In this document: piece after piece, positions 1-8,231 of the stretch
Position numbering within the stretch: the stretch's first letter is position 1
Layout: each line of letters begins with the position of its first letter
Source of the DNA: Streptomyces sp. SJL17-4
Lineage (GTDB): Bacteria > Actinomycetota > Actinomycetes > Streptomycetales > Streptomycetaceae
Assembly: GCF_036826855.1 (NCBI RefSeq)
Contig: NZ_CP104578.1
Coordinates: 3,410,001 to 3,474,000, forward strand
Length of the DNA stretch: 64,000 nt
Direction of reading: 5' to 3'
Program-made: the position numbers and the translations under genes
The notes under the pieces: model-generated
Told to the model about the DNA's origin: nothing
The model's input: the letters and a program-made list of their open reading frames with translations, nothing else
The model's database searches: none

Positions 1-300
1 CCGCCGCCCGCCCAGTGGTGCTCGCCCGGCTACTGGCGGACGGAGCAGCACCTGGACTCGTGGGTGGCCACCGGGTACAGCCCCAACGACAGCTTCGAGT
101 CCGCATTCGGCCGTGAGCCCACGCTGACCCCCCTGGGAGAAGACCAGGCCCCGGACAACCCGACCCTGCACGATGTCGTCGACAACCCCCAGTGGTTCGG
201 CGGTGACGACACCAACGCGGTCGCCGACCTGCTGAGCGACGCCCACCCCGACATCAACTACCAGGGCGTACGCGTCCAGAACAGCTGCCCGCTGAACTGA
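1..300 (+). CDS. C-terminal end of a secreted protein with a CTPGFWK-like domain (partial)
   Basis: The reading frame is open from base 1 and stops at 298-300, so only the last 99 residues are present. The visible part carries CSPGYWR, then a WVATGYSPNDSF segment and a closing section with a DLLSDAHPDINY-like stretch. This matches the recurring CTPGFWK/W domain found near the C-terminus of many extracellular bacterial proteins; its function is unknown. Two cysteines (in CSPG and near the end, SCPLN) fit an extracytoplasmic protein. The start, signal peptide and any other domain lie outside the window. Confidence 0.7.
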   Translation, partial: PPPAQWCSPGYWRTEQHLDSWVATGYSPNDSFESAFGREPTLTPLGEDQAPDNPTLHDVVDNPQWFGGDDTNAVADLLSDAHPDINYQGVRVQNSCPLN

Positions 301-349
301 TCGAAGCAGCGGCGGCCCGCGCGTCGGGCCGCCGCCCCGAAGGAACCCG

Positions 350-1090
350 ATGGAAACCTCCAGCGACGCCACCGCCGTACGTCCGATCAGTGCGGTCCCG
401 CCGCAGTCCCCGCCTCCGCCGGGCCCGGACGACGGCGAACCGGTGCCCCCCGCGCGGGACGAGGCCCCCCGGTGGTCCCGCGTCTCGGTCGCCGCCCTGA
501 CCACCACCGCCGCACTGCTGGCCTGCGCCCTGGTGACGCACCTGGGCATGCTCTTCCTGAGCGTCGCCCCGCCCAACGCCCTGACCGTGGAACACCACGA
601 CACCGTCGACGCCTACGTCCAGCCGGAGTTCGGCCAGGACTGGAAGCTGTTCGCGCCGAACCCGATGCAGCGCAACGAAGCCGTAGGGGCCCGGGTGAAC
701 ACCCTGGCCGCGAACGGCCGCCCCCGCGCGAGCGAGTGGATCAACCTCACGGACCGGGACATCGAGACGATCCGCGGCAACCCGGCCCCCAGCCACGTCG
801 ACCAGAACATGCTGCGCCGCGCCTGGGACACGTACATCGCCACGCACAGCGTGACGGACGACCGCCCCAAGGGCGCGCGCGGGACGATGGCCCGCGACTA
901 CCTCAAGCGCGTGGTGCTCCAACGCCTCGGCCGTACCTGGCAGGGCGAGCGCATCGTGTCGCTCCAGGTCGGCGGCCGGTTCACGATGGTGGACCCGCCC
1001 GCGTGGAGCTCCGAACAGCCCTCCGACACCACCGAGTACCGGCTGCTTCCCTGGTGGACGGTGACCGATCAGGACCACAGGAGCCTGTGA
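350..1090 (+). CDS. DUF5819 family membrane protein
   Basis: Protein of 246 residues with a proline-rich cytoplasmic N-terminus, one membrane segment at about residues 45-70, and an exported domain containing FGQDWKLFAPNPMQRN, typical of the DUF5819 family. A GAAGGA ribosome site lies 7 nt before the ATG. The downstream HTTM gene begins 1 nt after its stop, and these two families are regularly adjacent in Streptomyces, so they probably form a membrane complex. The biochemical role is not known. Confidence 0.8.
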   Translation: METSSDATAVRPISAVPPQSPPPPGPDDGEPVPPARDEAPRWSRVSVAALTTTAALLACALVTHLGMLFLSVAPPNALTVEHHDTVDAYVQPEFGQDWKLFAPNPMQRNEAVGARVNTLAANGRPRASEWINLTDRDIETIRGNPAPSHVDQNMLRRAWDTYIATHSVTDDRPKGARGTMARDYLKRVVLQRLGRTWQGERIVSLQVGGRFTMVDPPAWSSEQPSDTTEYRLLPWWTVTDQDHRSL

Positions 1091-1091
1091 C

Positions 1092-2252
1092 ATGACCATC
1101 GCCACGGCCGCGCGGCCCACCGAGCGCCTCTCGCGGCTCCTGACCACGATCACCACCGTCAGGGCCCCCTACCAGGCCGCCTTCCTCAGGATCGGACTCT
1201 CCGCCGTCGTTCTGGCCTTCCTCGTGCGGGAGTGGCCTAACCGCCATGTCCTGTACGGCAACCGGAGCGCGCTCTCCTTCGACCTGGCCCAGGTCCTGAT
1301 CCGCGAAGAGGGCACCTTCACCGTGCTGGCGTGGGGAGACGACGGCCTCTGGTTCGAGACCGTCTACGCCGTGACGATCGCCGCCGCGCTCGCCGTCCTG
1401 CTGGGCTGGCGGACCCGCGGCACCTCCGTCCTGCTCATGGGCGGCGTTCTGTCGATCATCAACCGCAACACCCTCGTCGGGGACGGTGGCGACAACGTCG
1501 TCCGGATCATGGTCATCTACCTGGTCTTCACCCGCTGCGCCCAGGTGTGGTCGCTCGACGCCCGCCGCGCGCGCCGCCGGGCGGGACTGCCGGGCCACGA
1601 CCGGGCCGGCCTGCTCCTGTGGGCGGTGGCCGGGGCGGTGCTCATCCCGCTGTCCTCGCACCCCACCCGCGGCTGGGCCCTGGTCTTCTGGACCCTGTGG
1701 GCCGTCCAGGGCCTCTGGTACGCGGCGGACTTCCGGTTCCCCCGGCACGAGGCGCGTGCCGTGCTCGACGCGGCGGCCTCGATGCTCCACAACTGTGCGA
1801 TGCTCGCCATCGCGGCCCAGGTCTGCCTCATCTACGCGACCGCCGGCTGGTACAAGATCCAGGGGAGCCGGTGGCAGGAGGGCAGCGCCCTCTACTACGC
1901 CCTCCACCTCGACTACTTCGCACCGTGGCCCGCGCTCTCCGCGTTCCTGGCCGGCAGCACGCTGCTGGTCCTGGCCCTCACCTACCTCACCGTCATGGCG
2001 CAGGTGGCCTTCCCCTTCACCCTGGCCAACCGCAGGGTGAAGAACGCCCTGCTGGCCGTGATGATCGCCGAACACCTGGGAATCGCCGTCGTCCTGGGCA
2101 TCCCCTTCCTGTCGCTGGCCATGGTCGTCTGCGACGCGGTGTTCCTCCCCACGGCCTTCCTGATCGCACTCGGAGCACGCTGCGGGCGCCTCGCCGAGCG
2201 TCTGCGCAGCCTGTCCGCGCAGACGGTGCGGACTGTCGCGTCGACGGGGTGA
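1092..2252 (+). CDS. HTTM domain (gamma-carboxylase-like) membrane protein
   Basis: Protein of 386 residues with about eight hydrophobic segments. The N-terminus (RAPYQAAFLRIGLSAVVL), the FDLAQVL and NRNTLVGDGGDNV motifs and ATAGWYKIQGSRWQEGSALYY in the C-terminal half are hallmarks of HTTM proteins, which are related to vitamin K-dependent gamma-carboxylase. AGGAG lies upstream of the ATG, overlapping the end of the DUF5819 gene, so the pair is co-transcribed. In bacteria the substrate is generally unknown; the DUF5819 partner could be the modified or assisting protein, which is an inference. Confidence 0.8.
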   Translation: MTIATAARPTERLSRLLTTITTVRAPYQAAFLRIGLSAVVLAFLVREWPNRHVLYGNRSALSFDLAQVLIREEGTFTVLAWGDDGLWFETVYAVTIAAALAVLLGWRTRGTSVLLMGGVLSIINRNTLVGDGGDNVVRIMVIYLVFTRCAQVWSLDARRARRRAGLPGHDRAGLLLWAVAGAVLIPLSSHPTRGWALVFWTLWAVQGLWYAADFRFPRHEARAVLDAAASMLHNCAMLAIAAQVCLIYATAGWYKIQGSRWQEGSALYYALHLDYFAPWPALSAFLAGSTLLVLALTYLTVMAQVAFPFTLANRRVKNALLAVMIAEHLGIAVVLGIPFLSLAMVVCDAVFLPTAFLIALGARCGRLAERLRSLSAQTVRTVASTG

Positions 2253-2256
2253 CTCC

Positions 2257-2268
2257 TAGGCTGCCGGC
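2257..2268 (+). promoter_or_regulatory. -10 box of a leaderless promoter for the GNAT gene
   Basis: TAGGCT at 2257-2262 is followed by 6 nt and then ATG at 2269, with no ribosome site. This is the usual geometry of a leaderless actinobacterial promoter. The -35 element is not convincing. Confidence 0.5.
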
Positions 2269-3042
2269 ATGACCTATCGACCGACCGACGTCGAACTGCC
2301 GCGCATCCACGGCTTCCTGTCCGGCTTCCACCGTCGTCAGGCGGACCGGGTCGTCGACTTCCCCGGTGGCTTCGCCGCGCTCGACGACCGGTACACGTAC
2401 TCCCGGGGCAACAACCACGTGCTGGTCGACGGCGCGACCGACCCCGAGGCGCTGCCCGCGCGGGCCGAGGAGTTGCTCGGCCATCTTCCGTACCGGCTCG
2501 TGTACGTCGTCGACGAGGAGGTCGCGGCCGCCTGCCGGGGCCCGCTGGAGCGGGCCGGTTACGCCCATGGAACCACGTTCCTCATGCGGCACACCGGGCC
2601 GGTCCCGGCGCACGGCGGGGCCCGGAGGGTGGGTCTCGAGGAGCTGCGCGCGCCCGTCGCGGCGGCCTGGCGCCGGTTCGTGCCCGGGGTGTCCGACGAG
2701 GAGGTCCACCACCTGGTGGAGCGGCGGACGGCCCGGCTCGGGGCCGCCGAGGACGCACGGTTCCTCGCCGCGTACACCGAGGACGGCGAGGTGGCGTCGT
2801 GGGCCGACCTGTTCCTCGACCCGTCGGCCGGGATCGCCCGCGTCGAGGACCTGGTCACCGCCGAGGCACACCTCGGGCAGGGCCACGCCGGACGGGTCCT
2901 CGACACGGCGCTGCACCTCGCGGCCGAGGCCGGCTGCGATCTCCGCTTCCTGAGCGCGAACGAGGCGAAGTGGCCGCACCGCTGGTACGGGCGGAGGGGC
3001 TTCACGGTCGTCGACACCATCCACTACTTCGAGAGGGCGTAG
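2269..3042 (+). CDS. GNAT family N-acetyltransferase
   Basis: Protein of 257 residues. The C-terminal part has the acetyl-CoA binding pattern LVTAEAHLGQGHAGRVLDTAL (residues about 195-215, motif A) and ends with NEAKWPHRWYGRRGFTVV, the usual GNAT motif B. The first 100 residues form a degenerate first half, as in the two-lobed GNAT proteins of Streptomyces. The start is supported by a leaderless promoter. The next gene begins 4 nt after its stop, so the two are likely one operon. The substrate cannot be told. Confidence 0.85.
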   Translation: MTYRPTDVELPRIHGFLSGFHRRQADRVVDFPGGFAALDDRYTYSRGNNHVLVDGATDPEALPARAEELLGHLPYRLVYVVDEEVAAACRGPLERAGYAHGTTFLMRHTGPVPAHGGARRVGLEELRAPVAAAWRRFVPGVSDEEVHHLVERRTARLGAAEDARFLAAYTEDGEVASWADLFLDPSAGIARVEDLVTAEAHLGQGHAGRVLDTALHLAAEAGCDLRFLSANEAKWPHRWYGRRGFTVVDTIHYFERA

Positions 3043-3046
3043 CCGC

Positions 3047-4090
3047 ATGCCGACGCCCATACATCCGCCCAAGCCCCGCCCCGGCGACAAGGTCGCGATC
3101 GTCTCCCCGTCGGGCGGTCTGCCCGGGGTCTTCCCGCAGCCCTACACGCTCGGGCTCGACCGGTTACGGAAGGAGTTCGGCCTGATCCCGGTCGAGTACC
3201 CGACCACCCGCACCTGGGGCTCGACGCCCCGGGAGCGCGCCGCCGACCTGAACGCCGCGTTCGCCGACCCGGAGATCAAGGCCGTCATCGCGAGCATCGG
3301 CGGCGAGGACCAGATCACCGTGCTCCCCCATCTGGACCGGGAGCTGATCCGCGCCCACCCCAAGCCGTTCTTCGGGTACAGCGACAACACCAACCTCCTG
3401 CTCCTCCTACGCAACCTCGGCGTCGTGAGCTATCACGGCGGTTTGGTGATGGTGGAGCTCGGCCGGCCCGGGGCGCTCCACCCGCGGACGGTGGACTCCC
3501 TGCGGGCCGCGCTGCTCGGCTCCGGCCCGTACGAGCTGACGCCGTCGGCGGACGTCGGCGACGTCAACGGGCATTGGGGCGCGCCGGAGACCTTCGCGCG
3601 GGAACCTGCGATGGAGCCGGGCGAGGGCTGGTTCTGGCACCACGCCGACCGGGTGGTCACCGGCATCGGCTGGGGCGGCTGCCTGGAGATCCTGGCCTGG
3701 ATGCTGATGGCCGACCGGGAGATCCGGCCGGTCGAGGAGTACGCGGGGCAGGTGCTCTTCCTGGAGACCTCCGAGGAGATGCCGAGCGCCGACGAGGTGT
3801 ACCGGATCCTGCGGAACATGGGAGAGCGCGGGCTGCTGCGGCAGTTCCCCGCCCTCCTGATGGCCCGGGCCAAGAGCTGGAGCTTCGAGCAGCCGCTGGA
3901 GCCGCCGGCCCGGACCGCGTACCGGAAGGCCCAACGCGAGGCGGTGCTGCGGGCGTTGGGCGAATACGCACCCGGGACCATGGCGGTCTTCGACGTCGAC
4001 TTCGGGCACACCGACCCGCAGCTGGTGCTCCCGTGCGGTGGCCCGATCCGCGTCGACGGCCCCGCGCGGCGTATCACCGTCACGTACTGA
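3047..4090 (+). CDS. S66 family peptidase (LD-carboxypeptidase / MccF-like)
   Basis: Protein of 347 residues, full length for peptidase family S66. The nucleophile motif is FGYSDNTNLL (Ser in GYSD, about residue 110); FLETSEE near residue 245 supplies the expected Glu and DFGHTDPQLVLPCG near the end the His. Family members trim murein tetrapeptides or cleave microcin C-like aminoacyl nucleotides (MccF). GAGAGGG lies 7 nt before the ATG. Leu-40 is coded by TTA (3164-3166), the only TTA codon I found in the window, so translation may depend on the developmentally controlled bldA tRNA. Confidence 0.88.
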   Translation: MPTPIHPPKPRPGDKVAIVSPSGGLPGVFPQPYTLGLDRLRKEFGLIPVEYPTTRTWGSTPRERAADLNAAFADPEIKAVIASIGGEDQITVLPHLDRELIRAHPKPFFGYSDNTNLLLLLRNLGVVSYHGGLVMVELGRPGALHPRTVDSLRAALLGSGPYELTPSADVGDVNGHWGAPETFAREPAMEPGEGWFWHHADRVVTGIGWGGCLEILAWMLMADREIRPVEEYAGQVLFLETSEEMPSADEVYRILRNMGERGLLRQFPALLMARAKSWSFEQPLEPPARTAYRKAQREAVLRALGEYAPGTMAVFDVDFGHTDPQLVLPCGGPIRVDGPARRITVTY

Positions 4091-4183
4091 ACTCCGGCCG
4101 AACGGCGGTGCCCCGCCGGGCGATACGTAACAGAGACCGCGCGTACGACTGGCGTACACCTCTCCTTCTGAGACTGTTCTGTC

Positions 4184-4960
4184 ATGGCGCACTTCGCACT
4201 CGTGGGGCCGCCCGACGCCCGGAGACCCCGGCTCGGTCGGCCTGTTGGAGGTTCCCGCACGTCGGCGGCGGTGGGCGGCGTGGTGCTGCTCCTTCCGGAC
4301 GGCGAGCCGACATCGGGGCGGCGCGCCTCCACGCTGGCGCACGCGGCGATGCTGCCGCTCGGGCGCGGACTGGTCCGGGCGGGCCGCTCCGAGGGGCTCG
4401 TCGCCCATGTGGTGCGCTACCGGGGGCGCGGCTGGAACGGCGCCGACGCGAACCTCGCGGCGGACGCCTCCTGGGCCGTCGCCGAGGCCGTACGGCGCTA
4501 CGGCGACGTCCCGGTCTGTCTCGTCGGCCACGGCCTCGGCGGCAGGGCGGCGCTGCGGGCCGCCGGGCACGGCGCGGTCGGCGCGGTCCTCGCGCTCGCC
4601 CCGTGGCTTCCGGAGGACGACATGGCGGCGGAGCCGGAGGCCGTACGGCAGCTGGTGGGGCGCCGGGTGCTGCTCGTGCACGGCACGAACGACGCCCGTA
4701 CGGACCCGGAGTTGTCGTTCCGGTACGCCGCGCGGGCGAAGAAGGCGAACCGCGACACCTGCCGGTTCGAGGTGCACTCGGACGGACACGCGCTGCGGCA
4801 GTACGCGGACGAGGTGCGGGCGCTCGCCGCCGACTTCGTCCTCGGGGCGCTCTTCGCCCGGCCGGTCGCCCGGCCGGTGACCGACGCGATGGCCGCTCCC
4901 CCGCCGCTCGGCCTGCGGATGCCGCTCGCGGCGGGTTTCGGGGGCTCGCTCCGGAGGTGA
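4184..4960 (+). CDS. alpha/beta hydrolase
   Basis: Protein of 258 residues with an alpha/beta hydrolase core: LLLPDGE at the first strand, nucleophile elbow VGHGLGGRAALRAA, where a Gly follows His in place of the usual Ser, so the elbow reads GHGLGG, then VLLVHGTNDARTDPELS and a late His in SDGHALRQY. The missing nucleophile Ser suggests an altered or lost hydrolase activity. No ribosome site is seen before the ATG, which may be leaderless. The stop codon lies in the first copy of a 19-bp tandem repeat. Confidence 0.7.
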   Translation: MAHFALVGPPDARRPRLGRPVGGSRTSAAVGGVVLLLPDGEPTSGRRASTLAHAAMLPLGRGLVRAGRSEGLVAHVVRYRGRGWNGADANLAADASWAVAEAVRRYGDVPVCLVGHGLGGRAALRAAGHGAVGAVLALAPWLPEDDMAAEPEAVRQLVGRRVLLVHGTNDARTDPELSFRYAARAKKANRDTCRFEVHSDGHALRQYADEVRALAADFVLGALFARPVARPVTDAMAAPPPLGLRMPLAAGFGGSLRR

Positions 4961-5024
4961 GGGCTCACGCTGGAGGTGAGGGCTCACTCCGGAGGTGAGG
5001 GCTCACTCCGGAGGTGAGGGCTCC
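4949..5024. repeat. Four tandem 19-bp repeats across two convergent stop codons
   Basis: Units run 4949-4967, 4968-4986, 4987-5005 and 5006-5024; each is close to CTCCGGAGGTGAGGGCTCA, with three changes in unit 2 and one in unit 4. The first unit supplies the TGA of the plus-strand hydrolase and the third unit supplies the TGA (TCA on the plus strand) of the minus-strand LysR gene. Confidence 0.9.
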
Positions 5025-5959
5025 CGCGCGTCGGCCTCGGCCGGGAGCAGCGGCGCCGCGGGCTCCTTCGGGAGCAGATGGCCGCGCTTGCTCAGCAGGA
5101 ACTTCTTGAAGGCGGCCACCGGGGCCGTGTCCGGGTGGCCGTCCAGCCAGGCGACGCCGATCTCGCGGACCGCGCGCGGCGCGGTGACGGTGAGTTCGAC
5201 GACGCCGGGGCGCGGCACGGCCGGGGGCGGCAGCAGGGCGACGCCGAGGCCGGCGGCGACCAGGCCGCGGAGGGTCTCGGTCTCCTCGCCCTCGAAGGCG
5301 ACCCGGGGCTTGAAGCCGGCGTCCGCGCACAGGTCGTCGGTGATGCGGCGGAGCCCGTACCCCGGTTCCAGGGTCACGAAGGTCTCGTCGGCGGCCTCGG
5401 CGAGGCGGACGCGCTTGCGGCCCGCGAGCCGGTGGTCGTCGGGGACGACGAGCCGGAGCCGCTGCTCGTCGAGGCGCCGGGCGACCAGGTCGGGGGCGTC
5501 CGGCACCGGCGAGGTCAGGCAGAGGTCGAGGTCACCGGCCCGGAGACGCTCGATCATGGCCTCGCCGTAGTTCTGGACGAGGGTGAAGCGGATCTTCGGG
5601 TGGTCGACGCGGAAGGCGCGGATGAGACCGGGGACGGTCTCGGAGCCCATGGTGTGGAGGAAGCCGAAGGCGACGCGGCCCGCGGTGGGGTCGGCGTCGG
5701 CCCGTACGGTGTCGGCGGCCCGCTCCACCTCGGCGAGCGCCCGTTCGGCGGCGGTGAGGAAGCGGCGCCCGGCGGGGGTGAGGGAGACGGTGCGGCCGCG
5801 GCGGGCGAAGAGGGTGACGCCGAGGTCCTGTTCGAGCCGGACCATCGCCCGGGAGAGCGTGGACTGCGGGACGCCCATCTCGGCCGCGGCCCTGGTCACA
5901 TGCTCGTGCCGGGCGACGGCGGCGAAGTACGCGAGCCGCGGCGCGAGCAGCAGTCCCAT
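5003..5959 (-). CDS. LysR family transcriptional regulator
   Basis: Protein of 318 residues starting MGLLLAPRLAYFAAV, with GAAGAAG about 4 nt upstream. The N-terminal winged HTH (HVTRAAAEMGVPQSTLSRAMVRLEQDLG) is typical, followed by a two-lobed effector domain (residues about 95-300). It is divergent from the MFS transporter at 6079 and the shared 119-nt gap holds a dyad, the classic arrangement for a LysR protein controlling a transporter. The effector is unknown; in-frame codons upstream of 5959 extend into the intergenic region and are not believed. Confidence 0.9.
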   Translation of the reverse strand: MGLLLAPRLAYFAAVARHEHVTRAAAEMGVPQSTLSRAMVRLEQDLGVTLFARRGRTVSLTPAGRRFLTAAERALAEVERAADTVRADADPTAGRVAFGFLHTMGSETVPGLIRAFRVDHPKIRFTLVQNYGEAMIERLRAGDLDLCLTSPVPDAPDLVARRLDEQRLRLVVPDDHRLAGRKRVRLAEAADETFVTLEPGYGLRRITDDLCADAGFKPRVAFEGEETETLRGLVAAGLGVALLPPPAVPRPGVVELTVTAPRAVREIGVAWLDGHPDTAPVAAFKKFLLSKRGHLLPKEPAAPLLPAEADAREPSPPE

Positions 5960-6007
5960 GTCTTCTTCGTTACTGTTCGGTGACAGGCGATGCTGTGACC
6001 TGTACTC

Positions 6008-6043
6008 ATGCACCATGGGAACGATTACAGCAGTTCCGTGCAT
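6008..6043. promoter_or_regulatory. Dyad in the LysR/MFS divergent promoter region
   Basis: ATGCAC (6008-6013) and GGAAC (6018-6022) are mirrored by GTTCC (6033-6037) and GTGCAT (6038-6043). The spacing is slightly asymmetric. Its position between the two divergent genes fits a LysR box. A good promoter for the MFS gene follows: TTGGAC at 6043-6048, 18 nt, TACGTT at 6067-6072, then 6 nt to ATG. Confidence 0.6.
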
Positions 6044-6078
6044 TGGACGCATGAAGCGGGGCGTCCTACGTTCGTGAC

Positions 6079-7362
6079 ATGCCTTCCGCCAGTACCAAGG
6101 CGGCCGCCACCCACGCGTCCGCCGACACCCGCCTCGCCCCTGCCGACACCCGCCTCGCCCCCGGCGCCGCCGGTTACCGCCGCATGAGCCTCGCGTTCTT
6201 CGCCGCCGGCCTCGCCGCCTTCGCGCTCCTCTACTCCACACAGGCCCTCCTCCCGGCCATCTCGGCCGAGTTCGGCGCCACCGCCTCCGCCGCCTCCTGG
6301 ACGGTCTCGGCCGCGACCGGCGCCCTCGCCCTGTGTGTGCTGCCGCTCAGCGCCCTCTCCGAGCGCTTCGGGCGACGCGCGATGATGATCGCCTCCCTGT
6401 CCGTCGCGGTCGGCATCGCCCTCCTCGTGCCGCTCGCCCCGAACCTGGAGTCCCTGATCGCCCTCCGCTCGATCCAGGGCGCCGCGCTCGCCGGGCTGCC
6501 GGCCTCCGCGATGGCCTTCCTCGCCGAGGAGGTCCGCCCCAAGGCGCTGATCGCCGCGATCGGTCTGTTCGTGGCGGGCAACTCGATCGGCGGCATGAGC
6601 GGCCGTCTGGTGACGGGCTGGGTGGCCCAGATGTGGGGCTGGCGGGCGGGTCTGGCCGCGGTCGGTCTGACGTCCCTGCTGTGCGCGCTGGCCTTCCGGG
6701 CGCTGCTGCCGAAGGCACGGCACTTCACGCCCGGCACGCTCGACCCGAAGGCGCTCGCCCGGACCGTGCGGACGCACCTCGCGGACCCGCTGCTCATGCG
6801 GCTCTACGTGATCGGCGCCCTGTTCATGACGGTGTTCGGCGCGGTGTACACCGTCATCGGCTACCGCCTGGTCGAGGCCCCGTTCTCGCTGCCGCAGGGC
6901 GTGATCGGCTCGATCTTCCTGATCTACCTGGTCGGTACGGTCTCCTCCGCGGCCGCGGGCCGGCTCGTCGGCCGGCTCGGCCGGCGCGGGGCGCTCTACC
7001 TGGCGGTCTCGACCACCGCCGCGGGCCTGCTGCTCTCGCTCTCCGACGCGCTGCCCGCGGTCCTCGCGGGCCTCGTCCTGATCACCGCCGGCTTCTTCGC
7101 GGGCCACGCGGTCGCCTCCTCCTCGGTGAGCCGTACGGCCACGACGGGCCGCGCGCAGGCCTCGGCGCTCTACCAGTCGGCGTACTACATCGGCAGCAGC
7201 GCGGGCGGCACGCTCGGCGCGATCGCGTTCCACGCGGGCGGGTGGGCCGGCACGGTCCTGATCGGCCTCGTCGCGGTCCTCGGCGTCGTCTCGGTGACGC
7301 TGTACGGCAGCCACAGCGCGCGCGTGGAGGCGCGGCGGGTCCAGCTCGTCACATCCTGCTGA
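6079..7362 (+). CDS. MFS transporter (YnfM-like)
   Basis: Protein of 427 residues with 12 predicted membrane segments. The loop 2-3 signature LSERFGRRAMM follows segment 2, and the sequence YSTQALLPAISAEFGATASAASWTVSA is characteristic of the YnfM-type drug/metabolite exporters. A 21-bp tandem duplication (6121-6162) repeats ADTRLAP in the N-terminal tail. Transcription appears leaderless. Control by the divergent LysR protein is inferred from position. The exported compound is unknown. Confidence 0.88.
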   Translation: MPSASTKAAATHASADTRLAPADTRLAPGAAGYRRMSLAFFAAGLAAFALLYSTQALLPAISAEFGATASAASWTVSAATGALALCVLPLSALSERFGRRAMMIASLSVAVGIALLVPLAPNLESLIALRSIQGAALAGLPASAMAFLAEEVRPKALIAAIGLFVAGNSIGGMSGRLVTGWVAQMWGWRAGLAAVGLTSLLCALAFRALLPKARHFTPGTLDPKALARTVRTHLADPLLMRLYVIGALFMTVFGAVYTVIGYRLVEAPFSLPQGVIGSIFLIYLVGTVSSAAAGRLVGRLGRRGALYLAVSTTAAGLLLSLSDALPAVLAGLVLITAGFFAGHAVASSSVSRTATTGRAQASALYQSAYYIGSSAGGTLGAIAFHAGGWAGTVLIGLVAVLGVVSVTLYGSHSARVEARRVQLVTSC

Positions 7363-7391
7363 TTCCGGCGGATTCCGCTGCAACTGAGTCG

Positions 7392-7430
7392 CTCCCCCTG
7401 ACGTCCTGACTGATAGGACTCAAGGGGGAG
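7392..7430 (+). promoter_or_regulatory. Hairpin that hides the ribosome site of the next gene
   Basis: CTCCCCCT (7392-7399) can pair with AGGGGGAG (7423-7430), and GTCCT (7403-7407) with AGGAC (7415-7419). The right arm is the Shine-Dalgarno sequence of the L,D-transpeptidase starting at 7440. It could also act as the terminator of the MFS gene, since it lies 30 nt after that stop. Confidence 0.6.
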
Positions 7431-7439
7431 TTGACGATC

Positions 7440-8147
7440 ATGAAGAGAATCGCGGGTCGAATAGGGAAGAGAGCGGGAATCGCGGCCGGCCTCACCTCAC
7501 TGGTGGTGCCGATGACGATCGCGCTCGGTGCGGCTCCGGCGCAGGCGGCGTCCTGCAACGTGACGACGGGCCCGTACCAGAAGCAGGTGGAGAAGTTCCT
7601 CGGGCGGACCGTCGACGGCCGCCAGTCGCTCGCCGACTGCCAGGCCATCCAGGCCTTCCAGCGGAAGCACGGCATCACCCCGACCGCGGGGTACGCCGGG
7701 ACGATCACCTGGCGCACGATGAACACGATGATCCAGCAGAAGGCGGCGGGGTCCAACCCCAACAAGGACCGCAAGTGTCCGACCAACCGGGGCCGGATCG
7801 CGTGCGTCGACCTCACCCGCCAGCTGAGCTGGATCCAGGACGGCTCGCGCCTCAAGTACGGGCCCGTGCCGGTCCGTACGGGCAAGGACGGCACCGAGAC
7901 CCGGACCGGGTCGAAGAAGATCTACTGGCGGAACATCAACCACTGGTCGACGATCTACCACGTCTCCATGCCGTACTCGCAGTTCTTCGACGGCGGGCAG
8001 GCCTTCCACTCGACGACCAAGTCCATGTGGAACCCGCCGGGTTCCGGCGGCTGCGTCAACATGCGCTCGGCGGACGCCAAGGCGTACTGGAACCTGCTCA
8101 GGAACGGCGACGACGTCTTCATCTACGGACGCAAGCCGGGAACCTGA
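7440..8147 (+). CDS. Secreted L,D-transpeptidase with peptidoglycan-binding domain
   Basis: Protein of 235 residues. A Sec signal peptide (twin basic start, hydrophobic core, cleavage after APAQA) is followed by a divergent peptidoglycan-binding domain (residues about 40-95) and a YkuD domain. The catalytic region reads AFHSTTKSMWNPPGSGGCVNMRS: the His of HSTT and the catalytic Cys are present, but SHGC is changed to SGGC. The ATG at 7440 was chosen over an in-frame TTG at 7431 because GGGGGAG ends at 7430. It should form 3-3 crosslinks in the wall if active. Confidence 0.85.
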   Translation: MKRIAGRIGKRAGIAAGLTSLVVPMTIALGAAPAQAASCNVTTGPYQKQVEKFLGRTVDGRQSLADCQAIQAFQRKHGITPTAGYAGTITWRTMNTMIQQKAAGSNPNKDRKCPTNRGRIACVDLTRQLSWIQDGSRLKYGPVPVRTGKDGTETRTGSKKIYWRNINHWSTIYHVSMPYSQFFDGGQAFHSTTKSMWNPPGSGGCVNMRSADAKAYWNLLRNGDDVFIYGRKPGT

Positions 8148-8180
8148 CCCCGACTGTCAGTCGGCTGCGGTAGCTTCCCT

Positions 8181-8209
8181 CTCACCGGCACCGAACGGGT
8201 GCCGGTGAG
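8181..8209 (+). terminator. Strong hairpin between the transpeptidase and sigma-factor genes
   Basis: CTCACCGGCACC (8181-8192) pairs perfectly with GGTGCCGGTGAG (8198-8209) around a short loop. It may end the transpeptidase transcript. A possible -10 (TAGCTT, 8171-8176) just upstream leaves open that it starts the sigma-factor leader instead. Confidence 0.55.
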
Positions 8210-8231
8210 GGGTGAGTGGGGTGTGGACCCG

